Origin: Zopfochytrium polystomum
Lineage: Eukaryota; Chytridiomycota; Chytridiomycetes; Chytridiales; Chytridiaceae
NCBI GenBank assembly: GCA_025765615.1
Contig: JAIVFJ010000339.1
Coordinates: 1 to 61,726 of the forward strand
Length of the DNA: 61,726 nt
Direction: 5' to 3'
Positions 56,810 through 61,726 of the stretch are shown one piece after another. A program made the position numbers and the translations under genes. The notes beneath the pieces are model-generated. The model had not been told where the DNA came from. It was given only the letters and a program-made list of their open reading frames with translations, and made no database searches. Position 1 is the stretch's first letter; each line of letters begins with the position of its first letter.

Positions 56810-57800
56810 CAAGTTTTTTTTTTTTTTTTTTTTTCGTGACAAGGAATGATACGTTGCCAAGGGACCATGGCCAGGGAGGAGGAAAGCACACACAAACCCA
56901 ACGAGCTGGTTCGCACACAACAGCCGTATATATCGCTTAGATACCACAACGGAGGACGAATGAAAATAAAGAAGCCAGCTTTGCCAGCAGGGGTCGGGTA
57001 CGTTCCGGTATAAACTGGACACAGAAGAACACAAAAATGTCTCGTCCACACAGCGCAAATTTCAGTGGAAAAAAACGTTCTCAGAGGAAGCACAGAAAGA
57101 CATCCCTGAAGGTGGGGGCGAGAGGCTAAGGGGCATATTTTAATTCAGAACGAAAAGTAAAAGGTAAATGAGGAACAGTAGTACTTTTTCCAAAGAAGAA
57201 GAAAGGAAAGGGGCAGCGAGGGAAAATAGGAAGTAGAAGGGTTTGGGCTCTTTAGAAGTGATGAAAATAGGGAGGAAGAAGCAACAAGGCATCTGGAGCG
57301 GGTGGGATCAACACACACACGCGCAGCAAAGAGAGATACAGGAACGACTCGGTGTAGGTTTAGCAAAGCAGAAACGAGAGGAGCATCGAGGACAAAATGG
57401 TTTCTGCGCGAACCCAGGTTTTGCCGGAAGCGAAAATAGGATCAAAAACAAACGGTTCTGGGAAGGTGTGACCTTCCCAAAACGAACAAAGCATCGCCCG
57501 AATATCCAACCCTCTGAAAATGGAAACCCCACAGGCAACAATGAACGCAGACGGGAGATATCTCGAAAAGAAACTGTATCCATCATCTGAAACGGGAAAA
57601 AAGAAGGAAGCCAACATCTCATCTCCCACAAACCTGTACAAGATAAAGCTTCCGGTACGCCCACACACTTCCGAACAATCTCCCCGTTACGACTTAGCAC
57701 CAAAGGTGACAAAGGCACCCCCGGAAATACAAGCGAAACGAGCTGGAGAAACGAAGTTGGAAAGCGCGAAGAAGGGGAGGATCTCAGCACCCTCGCCCCT
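56810..57800. other. Intergenic region between PSR1-like gene and URA3
   Basis: Holds a T-run at 56814-56834 just upstream of URA3, and is otherwise A-rich on the plus strand. It probably includes the URA3 promoter and the 3' UTR of the phosphatase gene. No gene seen. Confidence 0.6.
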
Positions 57801-59204
57801 CTATGATTCAGCGAGTTCATTTCCCAGGACTGACGAAACGTTGTCCACGAGTTTGAGGTCCTCCAGGAAGGGAATGAGGTCAAGCAGCTCGGTATCGTTG
57901 GGGTCGTTGAACCAGGTTGTGATGGGAATGGCATTTTGTGGGTGGAAGATGTAAGACGCAGGTGAGTTGTCCAGGATTATCACGTCCTTCAGGTCACGGC
58001 CAAGTTGGCTTAAGTCTTTGACGTAATTGCCTTTGTGGTGTAGGCAAGCCTCCCTAAATAGGCGCCATCGGACGACGTTGTGTTTGTCGAGCATGTCAAG
58101 GACCGGGTCTGCGTACTAGGGCGCAAAAAAGGGCGAGTTGATTTGTCAGACGATCAAGACTCTTTTCGATCAGGTAGAATACCTTTGACAAACTGGCCGT
58201 GAAAACGACAACTTCGAACTGAGTTCCTAGACGTTGCAGGAAAGTGTCGACACCCGGCCGTTTAAGAACGTAGACGTTGTGGACAGTTCCCTCAATCTCA
58301 ACCGGTATGACGAAGTCTGCGTTGCTGACGGGCTGGAAATTGAATTTTGGTGTTGGCAGATTGATATCAGATTGGGCCATCGGATGAAGACAAACAGTGG
58401 TCGCGATCCTCACTTTGAACGAACTGTGCACAAGCGTTTCGTCCAGATCGAGGACAAGGCACTTCTTCCCGACATCCTCCCTTGCAAGTGGTCCAAGAAG
58501 GCCTTTCTTCTCTGCCGTCTGGTCGCACAAAAATCAAGGACCAAAGGGGTCGTTATGGATGAGGCATTTCCGTGTTTCGCAAAATGCAGAGAGGGTTTTA
58601 CCAGCGATGCCTGACGAGTCGGAGCTGGGGTGGCTGCCGGAGCTGCTTTGACTGCTTTAGGCACAGGTGCGTCGCTTGGGGCGGCAGCTTTTGGAGTTGC
58701 AACGAGTTCGTGACTGTCATTAACTGGCGGCGGTATGCAGCCACAGCAAGCGAGGAACTGGCTCCAAGCTGACAGTTGTGGTCGGGATACGGCACTTGAG
58801 GCCGTTGAGGATGAGGACACAGTCATGGGTTGCTGTGGTTTCGGTTGCTGCGAAGTTGTCCCTGAGCCAATTCGAATCAGTCATGAATGCATGCAGCAAT
58901 CTGGATTACCTGGTGGTGAGACCTGGGTGATGAGGTTTGTTGGGTAAGAGTGGGCATCGTCTGGATTGGCGACTTGGGTTATCAGTGACTCGGGACCCAA
59001 CAGTGATGTGGACGATTCGGTGGATTTAGTGGATGAAGCGGGGTCGACGGCGTTGATGGCAATCGGGATCTCGTCTGGAAGTGGGGATTGGGGAGCTCCA
59101 TCGATCCGTGGAGAGGGAGGGGGTTGGGAGATAGCCTTGGCGACTGGCCTTGTAAGGTTAAGAGATGGCCGGCCTTGGTCCCCTTGGCTGGACGATGGGG
59201 GCAT
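57801..59204 (-). CDS. PSR1/SCP-type phosphatase (NIF/HAD family)
   Basis: Five exons join exactly in phase: 58910-59204, 58602-58861, 58414-58518, 58183-58332 and 57801-58115, giving 374 residues. The first 190 residues are Ser/Pro-rich with a CCGC cluster that could be palmitoylated. The catalytic core has [18 protein letters not shown] (HAD nucleophile DLD), [59 protein letters not shown] and the Lys/Asp motif [22 protein letters not shown], ending [12 protein letters not shown]. In yeast, Psr1 and Psr2 act at the plasma membrane in sodium stress, while related SCPs dephosphorylate RNA polymerase II tails. No frame break was seen. The family is secure; the precise orthology is inferred from the ENAIP/WFxDPxDTEL region. 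Confidence 0.93.
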
Positions 59205-60020
59205 TTCGGGTTGAAGCTGTGCGACAGTTCCAGTAAAAGATGGGTGGGAGCGAAAGAGGATCCTTCGGTGCGAGGGGCGAGCGACGGTCGTTGGAGAGCG
59301 CGCGAACTGGACGGATTAAGGAGGAGATGTGATGTCCTTCAGCACAATCGCGAATCGGAGAGACGGTCGAGTTCGCCGATTCAAGGGAACGGAACGCAAG
59401 ATGGCGGCCAGAGTGGGAATCGGCGCCAGAAAGCACACAGTCACAGTCACAGTCACGGGGAGTGCGGGGGCGGACTGGGCGTGCGCTGAACGTTCGGCTG
59501 GTTGGCCGGGTGTGGCCGTTGCTGGGAAGCGGGCGGGAAAGGTGGAGACGGACAAAAAGGAATGGATGAAGGCCTTGGATTGGTGTACGGGGCGAAATAG
59601 GAGAAGGGGGGGGGGCGATGCGGGAGAGGAGGAGGATGCTTGGGCGGCTGTGGGAAGAAGGCTTGATGCTGACCCGAAGCAGCGATCCGTTTGTCTGCCT
59701 GTCTCCCGCCCCTGATCGGCGCGTGCCCGTGTGGGCTGGTTGGGTCAGAAAGTCTGTCTCTCTGAAAAACAAGACAAAACAGAATGAAAAGATTCGCTCG
59801 ATTGAAAATTTTTTTTTCAACTTTTTGTAGCATTACCTCATTTTTTCCTTTGGGCAAACACTTCGCACGCCGACCACACTATCCATTTTGGGATATCATG
59901 CGATGTGTTGGGGCTGAGACAGACCATGCGCTTCCAGGGCACCCTTGCAGATTGGGAGAGACAGTCGAAAGGTCGTTTATTCAATTCAATTATTGTTCAC
60001 TTATATTTACACCTTACTCC
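59205..60020. other. Intergenic region between PSR1-like and vWA genes
   Basis: Upstream of the phosphatase gene and downstream of the vWA gene. Contains a G-run near 59606-59614 and an A/T-rich tract at 59800-59830. No supported gene. Confidence 0.6.
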
Positions 60021-61726
60021 TCACTTCACCAACACGAGTGTTCCCGGCTTCAGCATGTACTGAACATCTGAAATCTTTACAAGGAGTTGCAGATGCGGGC
60101 GCTTCGTTAAGTCCCCCTTGGGCTTCAAGTATGTAACGTTGTAGCTGCGGGTTCGATCGAACTGGACAACTTTCATAACCTCGTCGCCACCAACCAAGAG
60201 CTCATCTGCGTCCTCGTCGTACAGCATTAGATCGCTGGCAATGCGGTCGTCAATGAACATGCCGTCTTCGTAAGTCACGTAAAGCGACTTGTTTTTGAGA
60301 TTGATTCGGTAAATAGGGCAAAAAAGCCCCACCGATATGGCCTGGTCCACCTGCAAGACCTCCGCCGAGAACTTGTGGATTTTGGAGTAGCTGGACTCCA
60401 GGGTGGAGGCCGCGCGCATAAGTGGACGTGGAACACGAACAGGCGTCGCTGGAGCCGTTGCTGCCGGGGTCGGGGGCGTTTTCTTTGTTGCAGGCGTTGA
60501 CGAAGATGACGACGCGGCGCTGCAGCAGTAGATCGACGCGTCCGCTTTGAGGGCGGTGTCGTTTTGGCGGCTGCCTCGTCCGCCGACGACTCGCCTTCTC
60601 CGTCCGGCGTGGGCGACTTACGTTTCCCAGACTTTGACGACGAGGCCGACGGCAGGGTGATCCCTTTCTTTCCAGTCACTTTCGCGAACAACTTGGTGAG
60701 CCCGTCACTAAGAGTTCCTCCGCCCCTCTTCTTCAGCTCTTCCTGGTAGGCGATGATCATCCGCGGGTTTCCTTCCGCGTACGCGATTGCAAGGACGAAG
60801 TCCGTAATCTCGCCAACATCCTTGAGATCCAAATGGATGCCATCGGTCTCGTTGGCCATTGTCTCGTAGAAGTACTTCGCGCGAGTGTTCCGACCGCATT
60901 GGATGGCATAGATTTTGATGCCTTGTGCCGCGTATTTGGCCACTTCGTCTCGCCACACGTAGCGCGCAACGTGGTCCTCGTGGGGAAGGTCGTCGCCAAG
61001 CATAATGAGCGACTTTTGGGCCGCGGCGTCCCATGGTAGTTCCAGGGTCTTGCCGAGGACATACTCGTATGCTTCGGGTGCGTCGCCTGTGAGCGAGACA
61101 ACGAAAGGGGAAAAAATTTCCGTCAGAATGCGCCTTGCGCTTTTCCAAACACATGACTCACCGCCACCCGTGCGACCGACTTCACTCACGAAGGAAACGA
61201 GCTCGCCACTGCTCGTTTTGAATCCAGACGACTTCATCAAATAGTAGGAAGTCTCGTCGCAGTAGTCACCGTGGGCAATCACGCAAATTTCAACCTTTTC
61301 TGAGCCGACGTTGAGGAGTTTGTCAATGGTGATTTTGGCAAACCGCTTGACCTCGTCGAGGTACGAGTACATGGAGCCAGTGGTGTCGAAACGAGATGGC
61401 AATCTGCACGTGCTTTGCGGGGGGGCCCATGAACTCGATGGGGTTGATTGGCGGCCGGTCGACTCCGCCCGCCGCGTCCGCCGCGTCGGGAGCGGCGGCC
61501 GCGTCCACTTCCATCATGTCGTCCGGGAGCTTGGACAGGACCACGACATGGGTGCCAACGTCGACCCTCCTGCTCGCCGCGTCTGAACGGACGTAAATGT
61601 TGAATCCGGCGTGGTTCTTTGCATCGACTTTCTTCTTTGCTCCTTTGTCAAAGCCGAGGATGGTCTTCACAGCATCGCCGACGATCATGCGGCCAGAGGC
61701 CACCTCCTCGACGATGAGCGACTTGG
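60021..61726 (-). CDS. von Willebrand factor A domain protein, 5'-partial
   Basis: The gene enters from beyond the right edge. The first visible part includes VASGRMIVGDAVKTILGFDKG, followed by an acidic Ala-rich linker. The vWA domain then starts at VQIAISFDTTGSMYSYLDEV, whose DxTxS MIDAS core is intact (DTTGSM). GGESCVW, SLTGDAPEAYEYVL and LIMLGDDLPHEDH give the later MIDAS loops, and AIQCGR ends the Rossmann-like fold. One extra T in TTT (plus 61389-61391) breaks the frame inside the MIDAS region. A Lys/Ser/Pro-rich linker with KKGKRKS-type basic residues and KRTRR suggests nuclear targeting, with a second frame change near 60520. The C-terminal 130 residues (FSAEVLQVDQAISVGLF to MLKPGTLVLVK) form a beta-rich domain I do not recognise. 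vWA domains bind partners through a metal ion; no enzymatic motif is seen. Confidence 0.75.

Overview
The window looks like nuclear DNA of an early-diverging fungus, most likely a chytrid. The signs are short GT-AG introns, a stand-alone fungal OMP decarboxylase (URA3 type), a sphingolipid C9-methyltransferase, an AreA-like GATA factor, and an ankyrin-like protein with the WW-type repeat I associate with chytrids. The placement is inferred from gene content; no database search was possible.

Layout. 1-8.6 kb: BTB-like fragment, Siva-like Cys-rich protein, TRM7 and an AreA-like GATA factor. 8.9-14 kb: a broken ankyrin-like gene and CDC45. 14.1-18 kb: a small unknown gene, then an intronless T4 Rnl1-type RNA ligase joined to a nucleotidyltransferase-like domain. 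18.8-25.7 kb: a divergent GATA-finger protein and an atypical protein kinase. 25.9-41.2 kb: an accessory block with four loci of one large, unrecognised, probably all-helical protein family (two decayed, one split by a 3.2 kb insertion, one almost intact), repeats, and a small protein made of two similar repeats. 41.2-61.7 kb: conserved genes: NDUFA9-type complex I subunit (12 exons), F-box/WD40, sphingolipid C9-methyltransferase, a calcineurin B-like EF-hand protein, a possible Asterix-like membrane protein, MSH2, URA3, a PSR1-type phosphatase and a partial vWA protein.

Many conserved genes are interrupted by 1-2 base frame changes, often inside homopolymers (CDC45, MSH2, TRM7, URA3, the GATA finger). 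Essential genes are unlikely all to be dead, so these are probably consensus errors, and CDS ends given here are outer limits of multi-exon models. NDUFA9, PSR1, the kinase and the divergent GATA protein read cleanly.

The genes do not form one pathway. The most novel material is the ligase-nucleotidyltransferase gene (a candidate RNA-repair enzyme) and the solenoid-like family with its inserted element.
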